A stretch of 64,000 bases of DNA from Pilatotrama ljubarskyi (lineage: Eukaryota > Basidiomycota > Agaricomycetes > Polyporales > Polyporaceae). A program made the translations under genes and the position numbers. Positions within the stretch are counted from its first letter, which is position 1; each line of letters opens with the position of its first letter. The stretch is taken from positions 174,583 through 238,582 of the forward strand of contig MU277700.1 of assembly GCA_022385805.1 (NCBI GenBank), given 5' to 3'. The notes under the pieces are model-generated. The model had not been told where the DNA came from. It made no database searches and was given only the letters and a program-made list of their open reading frames with translations. Below, in pieces: positions 36,396 through 47,800 of this stretch.

Positions 36396-37464
36396 GTTGC
36401 CTGATCCCTGTCTTCGCCAGGATGGGGTGCACGTGCCCCTTATTGGCTTCAGGGCCTACTGTGCTACTGATGGGGAGGTACTAATCATCTTCGCCTTCCT
36501 CTAGTTCAATATATGCTCGCCCGGATGGATCCCTTAGCAAATGCCCTCGACTGGGCGCCGGGCGTTACAGTTGACAGACCTGTCGTATCCGCACCTCTGC
36601 AGTCCGGACCTACGCCCAACCTCTAGTAGGTTGTTTTGCAGGATAGGGGGGTTCCTCACGGACCTCCAATGGATGATAGTATAACTACTGCTACTCCATG
36701 CTACACGCTCCTCCTTCCCTAGGAAACGCTTCCTGCCCCTGGAGGCCTCAAAGGCCAAAATATCCTTCGCGTGTTACTGTATACCCGGGACGTTCTTGCG
36801 AAATGCCCTCGTGTATGATATAATGCAGTGCTCTCAATAAAGAATCAATTACGCTCCCGACTGCCCAGTACTCGGCCGGCCACTCTACGTGACACCTCTA
36901 AATGGACGGGCAGACGCATACGTGTTCCCTACAAGGCCTCACGCGCGTAGAACCCGATGCCGTTTCACCGCCTTGAACGTCGAATACCGCACGCCAGAAT
37001 TGAATCGGCAGTACGCAAACACAACTAATCAAAGAAATGAGAGTACACGTAGATACACGCAAGCAAGTACAACATCAACAACAGCAACAGCAGCGTAGAA
37101 AAAGCACAACGAGCACAGACCGCTCGACGAAGAAGAGGGAGATCAAGGCGGTAGCAGGTAGTAGGTATGTACGGAGAACGCAAGTAGCCGGGTGTAGCTG
37201 GCTGATGAGCAGTGGTAGCCGGAGCGATTCCAAAGGACGGGACAGGCGTTGGCAAGCAGCGTACTGTGTGGTAGCAGCAGTAGTAGTTCTGTCCGAGCCG
37301 AGCGTCCTGGTCATTAATGGTAAACAACGGCGGAGAGTGTGGAGATGGGTATAGAGGTAACACGAGCGGACGAATCGCCAATACCGATGAATCAAGTCTC
37401 TAGAGAGCGCGTGCCACGCGGCACGCAGGGGTCCTTTTGCGACAAGGCTCAGCGCTCACACTCC
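36396..37464. other. Convergent intergenic stretch
   Basis: About 1.07 kb between HET copy B and the cupredoxin-like gene, both ending here. Contains CAACAACAGCAACAGCAG-type short repeats near 37075-37095; no gene seen. Confidence 0.45.
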
Positions 37465-39280
37465 TCACAGCAGCATGGCAGCGAGGACCATCGGGAAGAC
37501 CACGCCGAACGCCTGGACGACGCGCTGCTCCGCGCTGTTCGAGCTGCCGCTCGGCTTGGCAGTGCTTGAGGAGCCCGTGCTCGAGCCGCTACGGCTGGGG
37601 CCGGTCGCGGTCGCGGACGACGCGGACGAGCTCGACGTCGCGGTACCGTTCAGACGGATCGCATTGCGCTGTCCAGTCCCAAGTTTTCGTCAGCAATCGT
37701 ACACAAGCCGAAGGTAAGAACAGGTAGGAAACTCACGCGGAAGCCGTCGAGCGTCTCAGTGCTCGACTCATTGACGTTGATGCCGCCGACGCCGCCCTCG
37801 GCGCACGTCGCCGCGTCGTAGAACCAGATCGTGTCGTTCGTCGTAATGGTCACCTGGAGGTTCGTGATCGCCGTGCCGTTCACGGTGTCGCGCGGGCCGG
37901 AGTTGAACCCGTTGATGGTGATGTTCGTCTCGTGCGCGGGGATGCACGGCGACGCGAACGTCGACTGGATCGCGCTGTGGTTGCTGCCCGACGTGACTGA
38001 ACAGGGGAAGATAGATCAGTTAGGTGATCGGCTGGGAAGCGCGAAGAACTACGGCTGATCTGGAAGACACGGAATTCGGTACCACACCGAATGGAAGACA
38101 GACGAACTTCTCTTTCGATCATGCGGCGGACATCTGTGCACCGCGGGGCGAAGGCCACAACCATGGCCTCGGGACGAAAATAGAACGCCACCTGGCCATG
38201 AATAACATAGACTGCCCCAGGCGATCCACTTCGCGCGACACGACGAGCTGCGCGATCCCAGGCAACAGGGAGAATGTTGCCAAGGCCGGCGAGCATGGCT
38301 CGTCGATGTGTTGCATATGTATCCATTCGCAAGAGAGCGAGGACGCGTCAGTAGCAGACGCTCGGGTGGCGTGACCGCGTCACCACAGAACGCCCGCCGT
38401 ACCTCCGCACCCGGGTCCGAGGATTATCTCCGCTCTGAAGAACAAGGCGGACACGTCGGCCTAGAAGACCAGCCGCAACCACACCGACACCGGGCGAAGC
38501 GCAAAACGAAGAAGTATGCGATCACTCTCGCAGAGGAAAGAGTATCACCACCATGCGGAGGCAACGCGGCGCGCGATATGTTTGGAACGGGTGGACGGCG
38601 GGCACCGCAGCAAAGATAGCAGCTCCAGGTCGCCAGAGCGTAAAAATTTGCTCGGCGTGCCTTAGGCCTGAGACGTGGCCTGCGCTCGTCGCACACGTCT
38701 CCTCGCGCGACAATGTAGCAATCCAGCCAACGGAGGGGGGGGGGGGAGCGCGGAAATGGGGAGTTCAGCAGCGTAAACGCTGCCTGGAAGCATCAGACTA
38801 CGCTAGCACGCCGTCGACATACAACATGCGCAATATCCCACGCCGGTGCTGATAGCGCGGACGCGCCGTACCACCAAAAGACACAAGGAAGAGGTGCCGC
38901 ACTGGTCGCATGGCTACGGAGTGTGCAGAACGTTCGTTTGACGCGCTATACACGCCCCGTCCCTCCTATTCTAGCGGGCACGATAGAGAAAAAACAGAAG
39001 GGGGAAACGGGACTCACAGTTGAAAAAGACAACGTCGCCGATGTTGGCCCGGACCTCAGCGGGCTGGAAGACACCCGTAGCGTTGTCGGCGGTTGTGTTC
39101 CCACCGACCGTGATCACGACCTGCTTCGCAGAGGCGGCGACGACCGCGGAGAGCTAGCGCGCGACGGGGACACGACAACAAAAAAAATGGAAGAAGAGAA
39201 ATTTGATGGTTAGAATTCACAGGTGAGCGTGGAATGGGCAGGGAAGGGCTTACAGCAACAGCGAGAGCGAAGGTGCGCAT
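37465..39280 (-). CDS. Secreted GPI-anchored cupredoxin-like serine-rich protein
   Basis: Exons on the minus strand: 39254-39280, 39018-39153, 37737-37996, 37465-37668. Exon 1 plus the start of exon 2 form a signal peptide (MRTFALAVALSAVVAASA). The mature part begins KQVVITVGGNTTDNATGVFQ, then EVRANIGDVVFFNFTSGSNH and SAIQSTFASPCIP: the cupredoxin (plastocyanin-like) fold with the copper-site His and Cys region seen in extracellular serine-rich proteins. Further on come ITNLQVTITTNDTIWFYDA and CAEGGVGGINVNE. The tail is Ser/Thr-rich (TSSSSASSATATGPSRSGSS), ending in a hydrophobic GPI-type signal (GVVFPMVLAAMLL). Product about 207 aa. Such proteins sit on the wall or outer membrane face; redox or copper binding is inference. 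The intron between exons 2 and 3 is 1,021 nt with canonical GTGAGT and TTCAG ends, about 20 times the local norm. Confidence 0.85.
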
Positions 39281-41611
39281 CCTGAACGACCTGTGTGGAG
39301 GACGAAGAGAGATGGAGATGATGGTGGTGGTAGGGAAGAAAGGGCCAACGACGGCGGTTGAAGGGACAGGGGAGAACTTCAACGAGCACCAGCACGAGCA
39401 CGGGCACGGGCGCGAGGCGAGCGCGAGGTGCGGTCGCGTTAAGTCCTCCTATGGCAAGATCTTCGCCCGATCTATGTATATCAGCGCTCTCCCGCCCTCA
39501 TTGGCTGGATAAGCAAAAGAAGCCGGTGCCTGCCATACGGTGACGTCTTCTCTGCTCGGTTGCGATCAAATGCCCCTGGTGATTGGCTGGAACTAGCCGA
39601 GAAGACAGTACTGACGTCAGATCATCAAGAGGCCTCGATCGTTGCGCTGTTCCTCCTGCGTGCTTTCCCCGCCCTCCGTGGCCCGACGCCCGCCCTCCAT
39701 CGTCGAGGTGCTCTACGTCGTGCTCGTCTGCTCTCTCGCTCTCCTAATCCTACTGCACTCAACAATATAAAATCATGCTTTCACCACTATGCAAAGTTGT
39801 CGGCAGGTTTTGCAACACAGATAACGGTCTGCGCAAACTCATGCACTGGCAACTGCCACAAAGAGATCCCGGGGCCGTAACGCCTGGCGATGCTGCCGCT
39901 CGCGCGCCCGCCTTCCACTGGCCATCCATCAGCGACGTCCGCGATAACTACACGCACCATCCGCACATCGACAACGCTGTCAGGCTTGGTATGTATCGCG
40001 CGTATTCCTCCATCGTGAAGATGAATCGCTCAATACAATATCAATCCGTTCCGAGGCATGCTGCATCAGCCTTCATAACGGCCGTAAGGGAATAGCATCG
40101 TAGTTGCTCAGCACTCTTCGCAGCTTCTGCACGAGATGACGTGTGTGTCTAGTCCTGCCCAGTCATGGATGGCGTTGCTTCGGACGACACGGCTCGAGCC
40201 TTGCAGAACGGTATGTTCGTGAGTACGTGCGTCATGCATGGGAACACACGCCTTCGCTATTCCTGGTGCAAGAAGGTGAGTGCCCTGCGGATCTATTTCA
40301 GGCAAAGCGCTCACTTTCAAACGTGTCTCCCGGGCAGGAGGTATGTTTGCGCGCTTGCCAGGCTTATAAACACCGGCGGCCAGCCCGACCCAACATACTC
40401 GAACTTATAGTACCTCTCTGTATGCGCGCGTGCATTGTTCACTGGGCATCAAATCTCCACAGCATCAACAGAGTGCGGCCCGTGCTCTTCAGACCTACGC
40501 CGATTCTCCCGCACGTCTTACCATATAGGTGACTACTTATTGGGGCGCACGATGGAGTATAGACGGCCGCGCAGGTCTGTCTTGTATGTTGCGTCCTGCT
40601 GGGGAGACAGGCGGAGACAATCGGATGTGGGTACTGCAAGCGAAGGTCGCGAGCTTCTCCAAACTCGTCGTTGACAGGTTCTGTCATCCTCTCGGAGAAG
40701 TGAAGTTTGGACCTCGGGACCATCAGACCGATCGCAGAAGCCCAGGGATGTCTGAAGGAATTCAGAGCGCTGTTCGGGCTTCATGACATGAAGCTGTTTC
40801 TACATCGATCATGCATATATGTATCCAGGACAGAAATAGACTCCCAGCCTTCTCGATGGTATTGTGTTTTCTGAAACCTGTACCAGCAGACCCATGTTCA
40901 GAGAGAAGGTGCTACAACGATGAGGAAGATGCCGGAATATGCACGGCTGAAATTACGCGACTACTACTAAAACAAACGGCACTGCGAAGACTGCGAGACA
41001 AAACGACAAGCGAAGCACGACGAACGAGAGAACGATACATCTACGGATAACTGCGGGGCTAGAAATACACTGAGCGACGGACGAGGAGACGGGCGAGAGC
41101 GACGACTATGTAGCATAAATAACGGTGTGTGATGCGGGACGATGGACAGGAGGGGACGCGGAGAACGGTGACAGAGCTTGAGATGCGGACGAGACGAGGT
41201 AACGCAATATGAGCAACGACAAGGAGCGCACAAGGCGCGAGGAAACAAGGGGGTCTGTGCACACTCGTAAGATGAGTAACGGAGGCACGGGCGAAGAGAA
41301 GTGTCCAGCATAGCAAGCCCTTGAACGCATATAACGACGTTGATGATGGCCTTCTCCACAGAACCAGGCCGCGCCCGTGCACCACTGCCGTTTTGGGCGC
41401 ACCTGTGCGCGAGCGGGATTAAGGCGTGGCGACCGGGCGACTGAGTGTATGCGGACTGGGCCAGACGGAGAGAAGGAAAGAGAGTCAGAAGAAAGGAGTG
41501 TGGTGTGCGAGTGAGCGTGTGTGAGTGAGCAGACTCAGGAGGCAGGAAGTGTGGGGCGAGATAGAGGGGTAGGTCAGACGAGTGCAGGATTGTCGAACTG
41601 TCGCATACCAG
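39281..41611. other. Largely gene-free stretch
   Basis: About 2.3 kb upstream of the cupredoxin gene and downstream of KEP1. Apart from one possible small exon at 39775 (listed separately) only short unsupported ORFs are seen. Minus-strand ORFs at 40967-41402 are pyrimidine-rich read-throughs with no motif. Confidence 0.4.
39775..39988 (+). CDS. Possible first exon of an unrecognised small gene
   Basis: Reads MLSPLCKVVGRFCNTDNG and later APAFHWPSISDVRDNYTHHP before a GTATGT donor. Codon use looks plausible and later frames could be spliced (for example sequence near 40210-40370 with PSLFLVQEG then KALTFKRVSRAGG). No family is recognised and the joins are not convincing. It could equally be noise. 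Confidence 0.2.
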
Positions 41612-42337
41612 TCAGCCAAAACAGTGCCATTCGGATGCATGGCGCTGCAAACGCACCTCTGTGCTTTTCATCGTGCTGAAGCCGACGACTTCTACTGCAG
41701 GTACTGAAGCGTCGTTGTCGGCATCCGCATTGGCCACTGGCAGTTCCGGCAGAGAACTTGGAGGTACGTCCTCTGCCGGCGCGTCGACCGCATCCGCAAG
41801 GGCGCCTATGACCGCTGCTATTCCATCGTCAATGGCTGGGTCCGCCGCAGCGTCGGCTATCGGCGCACTGGTGGCCGCGACGGCAACGTTGGCTTTCGAT
41901 GCGGCCGATGACAGCCTAAGGCTTGATGCGGCTGCTTTCAGAGCTGATATGAGGAGGTCTATGACCTGAAGCGCGGAGGATGAGGCGTCTGTCGACAAGG
42001 GCGGCGGAGTGGCGACGGGGTCGGCAGTCGCGTCAGGCTAGGGCGAATGTGTGAGTTCATGGGAATAAGCGAGCGCGGAGAAGTCGACGTACAGAGTCAC
42101 TGTTGCTCCCGGGCAGCGCATATAGGCAGCCCTGTTGCCGGCAGAAACGCGGTAGGACGACAGAGCTCAACGACGCCGCCTCACTGGGGATAGGCGCAGC
42201 GTAGGTTATCGGGAAGGCTGCGAGGTATGAGAGTCAGAGGTCGAACAGATTAGAGTGAGGCGGGTACACTACTCACCTCCGACGAAGAGCGCGGAGATCG
42301 CGAAGGTGCGGGTAAGGATGAAGACCGGCGCCACCAT
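41612..42337 (-). CDS. KEP1: small secreted protein with one C-x4-C peptide
   Basis: Exons: 42277-42337, 42093-42217, 41612-42037; about 203 aa. Exon 1 gives the leader MVAPVFILTRTFAISALFVG, nearly identical to KEP2 exon 1. Exon 2 completes a signal peptide with an A-x-A site (FPITYA then APIPSEAASL) and carries RFCRQQGCLYALPG. This is the family peptide, but after Pro-Arg rather than a dibasic site. Exon 3 is an Ala/Asp-rich region (ALKAAASSLRLSSAASKANV; AVIGALADAVDAPAEDVPPS) with a very different composition, ending ASEWHCFG. Introns are 59 and 55 nt with GTGAGT and GTACGT donors. By analogy with KEP2 it is a secreted precursor, perhaps with the peptide no longer, or differently, released. 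No described family is recognised. The exon 3 frame may be extended by a missed intron. Confidence 0.65.
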
Positions 42338-44172
42338 ACTGAAACGACTCGAGCCCACTTAATCACAGAACGAAAGAAGTATTAGAAGTGGGGGAGAAGG
42401 AAAGAGGCGGGAGGTGCGCGGAGGGGCCGGAGGGGTGTGGCAGAACGACTCTGGATGGACAGCGAGTAGTAAGTGCTGCCTTCAACCATCGCTTGGCCAC
42501 CTCGTCTTATACAACGTTGCATTGACTGAATGATGCACCCACGGTCCTACGCGTGGACGACTTCGAACTGAAGGAGCTCGCCAGCTATGGGGCCGTCAAA
42601 GGAGCTGACGCATATGGCAACTGCGAGGAGGAAATCCGCCGCCGGGTGAGCACGCGCGCCGAGGCGAGGACATAGTTCATTTAATTCCGTGGCTCCCCGA
42701 GCGCAAGAACACACACTCGGGCGGCTGGACGCGGTCGGAAGATGGGGCCCATTGAGTAGCGAGCTTGAAGATCTCGTCATGCGCGGTGGGAAGCGAGCCC
42801 AATTGAGACGTGGCTTTGTGGGACGAAGTCGCGAAGTCGTAAAGTCGGCATCTATGCGACGAACAACGCATGCCTAACCTGGCAGCGTGCACATTCCATC
42901 ATGCAGTGTTACGCCGGAGTGCCCCAGAGTGCGCCACGCAAACCCCTAGGGAACGCCGGGCTGGGTTACATCTCATATCAACTGATGTGGTGTAATCAGA
43001 GAGTCCGGTCGTACCGAATATTGGTGGCGGCTCTAACGACGACCCATATCTAGGAACGGCACGAAGTCGCATCGCCCAAGCCCAGTTCGAGTCCGAGGCG
43101 CACTTGCCACGTCTCGCTCAAAGCTCCGCTCATCGGAGCACCAGACCTCGACACCACATCTTTCCTCATTCTGAAGCGCGTTGACGACGAGAGAGGCCGG
43201 ACGTTGTCGTTCTTCGTTGAATCGTGCGAGCGGGGATGGAGTTGTGGGAGAGAGGGAACAAGAACAAGCATGCCCAAATCAAGCCGCCAGCTTGAAGCGC
43301 CCACAACGTTGTCACGCTGTTCCGTGACGCTCCTGCCAAAAGCGGGTTCTCCTTTGAACCTCATCCTGCTCGCATTCCGCACTCTACCGGACCTCCTGCC
43401 GCTATTCCGGCGGCAATCTCGTTGAGATCAGGCAGGGGGTCCGATTGAGGTGCAGAGTTACGATCAGGGGAACATCGCCAAGGATGCGCCACGCTGTGAG
43501 GCTCGCCATCGCGGCATAATTTGTGGCGAGTCGTCTAAAGTCGTCTCCAACGATGTAGGGCAGAATGACTCTGAACATGTGGGCGACGCGTTTGCATCAA
43601 GGGTCCACGGACAGACAGCTCACAATGAGCTGGATGAGCAGGTATGTCATATCCTTCGCGAAGACCGGTGCTCCGTCTAACCCGACTTCCCGGATTCGTC
43701 CTCTCTAGATCATCCCGTCTACTCAATTGAGTGAAGTCGCCATCTCGGGATTCACGCAGCATGAGATGCATCTTCCAGCCCCACAGGTTCTAGCGCATCA
43801 AGACCCTGCGCGCAAGTCGCACATCTCGCAACTCTCCCCGATAGCCTCGTCTAAGCGAATGGAGCAGCCTCGTAACCCTGCGACACCCGTGGCTTCGTGC
43901 CCATACCGCATTCGACGAGTTCTTTGAGCGTGTGCGTAGCACAGCGTGGTAGTACACTCACGAACGATGCCTATAAGATACTCTACCGTGCGATGCAAAG
44001 GACGGCCGGGAGAGTTGCTATCGCTAGCTCGCCCTCGCTTTCGTTCAGTCCTTACCTCCTCACACATACCGTCGTTCATCTGTTCTATTTGCGTTCGCTG
44101 CATCGCCTGCCTTCCGTACGCCAGAAACAAACACCGTCCCTACAGCAGCTGTCCCCTGGAGACTTACGAAAG
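42338..44172. other. Intergenic stretch between KEP1 and KEP2
   Basis: About 1.8 kb between divergent KEP genes. On the minus strand near 43440-43600 a stop-free piece reads MFRVILPYIVGDDFRRLATN and later SLTAWRILGDVPLIVTL. This recalls an F-box start and may be a relic of the F-box gene at 45.5-47.3 kb. No intact gene. A TATA-like ctataagata lies at 43971, about 200 bp before KEP2. Confidence 0.35.
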
Positions 44173-45050
44173 ATGGTCGCGACCTTCATCCTCACCCGCG
44201 CCTTTGCTATCTCCGCGCTGTTCGTCGGAGGTACGTCTACCCCTTCATATTTCCTTGTCTATACTTATTCTGATGACGCTCGGTGTCTAGCCTTCCCTAT
44301 CACGCACGCGGCGCCCGTGCCTGCGCCCGCGCCTTCTGTCCTTGACACAGTCCTTGTAAGTATTTCCGCCCTGATCCTCTGCAAGACTCCGCTCCGTAGC
44401 TGCTTGTATCGCACCCCTGCTCAACGACGTTGAAATCCCCTAGATATTCGCTTCCCGCCAAAAGCACAGTCCGCCTCCTGCAGCGGACCTGTTGCCTCCC
44501 ACTCTCGTCGCTCAGGCCGCGAAGGTACATGATACGCAGCATTCATAGTATGGCAGAGTTCCTGAATGGTGCACGCTACAGAGGAGCTGCCAACAACAAG
44601 GATGTCTGGACGACGAGGCTGCACCTTCTGCTGCCTCGAAACGTGCAGACGCCCCAGACTCGGTCTTTCAGACGAGCGCCATCGTTGAGGAGGTGGGCGC
44701 TGCGGCATATCTGTCGACGGAGTCGTCTCACCTAACCCGGAACGCAGCCTTTGAGGAACATAGCCGTTCCGGATGCTCACGCTGACGACACGTTCGTGGA
44801 GATAGAAACACCTCCCCGCGGTTCAGCAGCGATTTTCCTGGAACCCCGGGAGGACGCTCCAAGGCGCAGTTGCCACCAACAAGGCTGCCTGCGCGAGATC
44901 GATGGTACCCTGGAGGATCCGCAGCTCGAAATGGAGAGCTCGGAGCTGCAGGCTACCTCCGTGATTCCGGACAAGAATCATGGTGATGACAACAGGAAGC
45001 GGAGTTGCCGTCAACAGGGCTGCCTCCGTGAGCTGGAACAGGGCCTTTGA
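44173..45050 (+). CDS. KEP2: Kex2-processed repeat precursor with three C-x4-C peptides
   Basis: Exons: 44173-44230, 44291-44355, 44444-44524, 44582-44692, 44748-45050; 205 aa, every join in phase. The leader MVATFILTRAFAISALFVG runs into FPITHA and then APVPAPAPS, a signal peptide with an A-x-A cleavage site. The proprotein carries three near-identical modules, each right after a dibasic pair and followed by acidic residues: AKR-SCQQQGCL-DDE, PRR-SCHQQGCL-REID and RKR-SCRQQGCL-RELE. A fourth dibasic site (SKR-ADAPDS) splits the spacer. The layout (signal peptide, repeats, Kex2 sites, acidic spacers) matches Kex2-processed repeat proteins of fungi, which give rise to secreted peptides or, with modifying enzymes, cyclic RiPPs. 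The two Cys could close a six-residue ring. No UstY-type (DUF3328) or other maturation enzyme is seen in the window. Function unknown. Confidence 0.78.
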
Positions 45051-45486
45051 TATCTCTTCTCCCGGTCAGCATGCCGTGTGCGACGGGCTGTACGAGTGTG
45101 TGGGTTGTGTCCCGTCCTTACCAGTGCCGGTCCGCATGCCCTACAGCAGGTCCTTCCTCTTGCCTGCTCCCGCTCGCCGTGGCTTCATACACATCCAAGC
45201 GTGCGACCCCGTATTCCCAAGTTCTGGGTATCTCTTCTCCTTCCAATCCCTGGGTCAGAGCGATACATTCTGTACGCACTTCTGTTCCTCAACTTTCCCT
45301 CTTTGCTGTCTATCACTTCGAGGACTGCGCACGAGGTTCATGAAGTACCGAGTTCTCCCTTTGTGTCGCGATACCTTCGTGTTTCCAACGATCTACTGTA
45401 TATCTACTCCGTAAATCTAGCGACCAAGTTACGTCCAGTATTCCTTCCCAGACCCTAGAGTCCCATTAATGCACATTACTGACGGG
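45051..45486. other. Convergent spacer between KEP2 and the F-box gene
   Basis: About 440 bp, both neighbours end here. Short pyrimidine-rich ORFs only; no gene seen. Confidence 0.45.
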
Positions 45487-47276
45487 CTACGGCCCAGACG
45501 CCGCGGAGCGCCGCATTGCCTCCACCTCATTGAGCACTGCGCCCCATTCCTGTCGACTCTTATACCCGGGCGCATAACCGATGTCGTCCAGACTCTTGTC
45601 TCCCGAGCCCTGCGTCTCCAAGCGCGACTTGCGCACATCCAGGTTCGGGAAGAGCCCGTTCACGAGCAGCGCCAGCTTCTTTTTCGCCCCCTTCGGCTCC
45701 TTCCACGGATACTGCAGGGTGTTCACCGTAAGCACTTCTACCGTGCGGCAGCACAGAGGATGCGCGTCCGCGTCCGTAATCGGCAGATTATGCAGCAAGT
45801 CCTCTTCGGTGAGACGAAGGTGGCTGAGGCGGAGGGTCTTTAATCGGCTTCCGCTCCGCGCGAGCTCGATGAGGGCGGGGAATGAAGGCGGGGTGATCTC
45901 AGCGGCTCTGTCCGGAGGACTAGTGAGGGTGATCGAGAGGCTGGAGAGGTGAGAGAACGTGTCGAGTATGGCGCGCACGTCTGCGTTCTTCACAGACGCA
46001 CGTCCTCCTGTATGGAAGTGGACCGAGAACTCTTTGAGGCCAGTGAGGGAAAACAGAGGCGCGATCGCCTCCTGCATGTTCAACGAGGCGGCGGTGAACT
46101 CATCTGGGAGGCGGAACTTGAGCGCGAGCGAGGTGATGGTCGGGAACTGGTGGACGAGCGCCTGGGATATTGCTGCGCATGCCGTATCGGCGACGGTCAC
46201 GCTTTCGCAGTAGGTGATGGCCAGAGAGCGTAGACTGGGAGCACGAAAGACCGTATAGGCTTGGGGTCTCCCGGAATAGTCGGTGATCGACAGATGCCTC
46301 AAAGCCCGGAGCTCTTCCGCCGACTCGTCCGCGGGCACCTCATAGCGCAGGCCGATAGTGAGACTCTCTAGCTCCTCAAGGTTCTGTAGCGCCCGAGTCA
46401 TGTCGGGGAAGTTGTTGGGCTCCACAGCAGACCACCTATGCTGATCGTCTATGCGGAGGACGCGCAGTTGCTTCATCTCCTCCGCACCGTATATGGCACT
46501 TTGGACAGGTTTATCCTCAGCGGTGATGGCGAACTCGCGGATGGCCGGGGCGACGGAGGCGATGGTGCGCACTAGGAGCGGTAGGCTCGAGTCGTACTCA
46601 TCGTCGCTGCACGTATAGAGCGGTTTGAAGTGAACGCGGAGCGTGTGGAGGAGCGGACCCACGAGAAGGAAGAGCTCGGTCTGGTCAGGACCCGTAGTCG
46701 TCCAGTTCAGTTCGCGTATGGCGGGAAGGAGGGGGCGACCTCGCGAGAGACGACCGAGGTGTACCCAGACCGAGGGCACGATAAAGGAGCGCCATTTGTC
46801 CACGGCTTCGCTGTTTTCAGACTCGCTATCGGTAGAGTCGTAATCGTTGTGCAGATACGCCCTGAAGTTCTCGGTCAAGACTCGCACGCGCGCTGCGTAG
46901 TCGCAGAAGCGAGCCCATTGTCCAGCGTCGGGCAAGCTATACAGCACCTGCGCGTATAATCTGCCGTCAGCTGGCAAATCCATTCTCGAAGGCGGCACGA
47001 GCTTACGAACGTATCGTAGAGTGTTTCAGATTCATCCGTCCCTTCACGCCCTTCATCGAGCCACGCAAAGCTAGGATGTAGCAAGTTGAGCAGCGGGAAT
47101 ATCGACGGTAAGCGCTCCCACAGCACACGCAGCGCCAAGTCGGCGAACGTCTTGCATACGCGGGCGGATTTTGCGAGTGTATCTCGACGCAGACTCTTTT
47201 CGTCATCTGGTCCGCGTGCGACTTGTCGGAAGACCTCAAAGAGAATGTCGGCATTTGACAGCACAGGATGGGGCAT
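45487..47276 (-). CDS. F-box/LRR protein
   Basis: Exon 1 (47007-47276) and exon 2 (45487-46947) give about 576 aa. The start MPHPVLSNADILFEVFRQVA with TLAKSARVCKTFADLALRVLW is an F-box-like segment, the Skp1-binding part of SCF ubiquitin ligases. Exon 2 is a series of irregular leucine-rich repeats: IPSVWVHLGRL-like units (FIVPSVWVHLGRLSRG), TLRVHFKPLY, LEELESLTIGLRY, LRALRHLSITDY, LRSLAITYCESV, ITSLALKFRLPDEF, LKEFSVHFHTGG and LKTLRLSHLRLTEEDLLHNL. It ends VLNEVEAMRRSAASGP. Basidiomycetes have hundreds of such genes, thought to choose ubiquitination substrates; this one cannot be matched to a substrate. A degenerate copy of its 3' part lies at 48854-49289. Confidence 0.85.
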
Positions 47277-47800
47277 CCTGCGATCGTTTGTGTGGGCTCT
47301 TCGTTGACGGAGTTTGCCGCATCTCGGATTGCCATGCATCGGAGCTCAAACCTTTGAGCTGCGCCCATATCGGAACTGGAACTCGGTTTTGCGTACATAC
47401 GACATATGTCACTGTCGAGCTACATGAGCATGGATTCAAGCACGTCCATCCGTCCTACAATTGACATGAAGTATTGGCAGACCTTACCTGGCCCTATTCT
47501 TCAATTGCACGGGCTGCAGTCATTGCTAGCGCTCGCAATCGGATCCGGACCAAGTTGTGGCATATGTTGCTCAAACCGTGGAGCAAGCTTGAGCCAGTTC
47601 CACAACACAGTGAAGTCATGAATCATCCGGCGTGTCACCGTATCTTCAGCAGCGATATAACACACTCTGTTCTGGTTTCAGCAAGTTCGCGTACCATCCA
47701 ACGCAAGTATCCTGAGTCTCATCGCCCACTGCGAACCCGAAGCCTATCGAGCTCTTCTCGCTAGCTAACCCGGAGCATATATCAAATCAATATCTCAACC
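47277..47800. other. Divergent spacer between F-box gene and hydrolase
   Basis: About 520 bp, probably both promoters. No gene seen. Confidence 0.45.

Noticed and set aside
44173..45050. KEP2 as a mating pheromone precursor
   Set aside because: Basidiomycete pheromone precursors are short and end in a CaaX box; KEP2 has a signal peptide, ends ELEQGL and has paired internal Cys.
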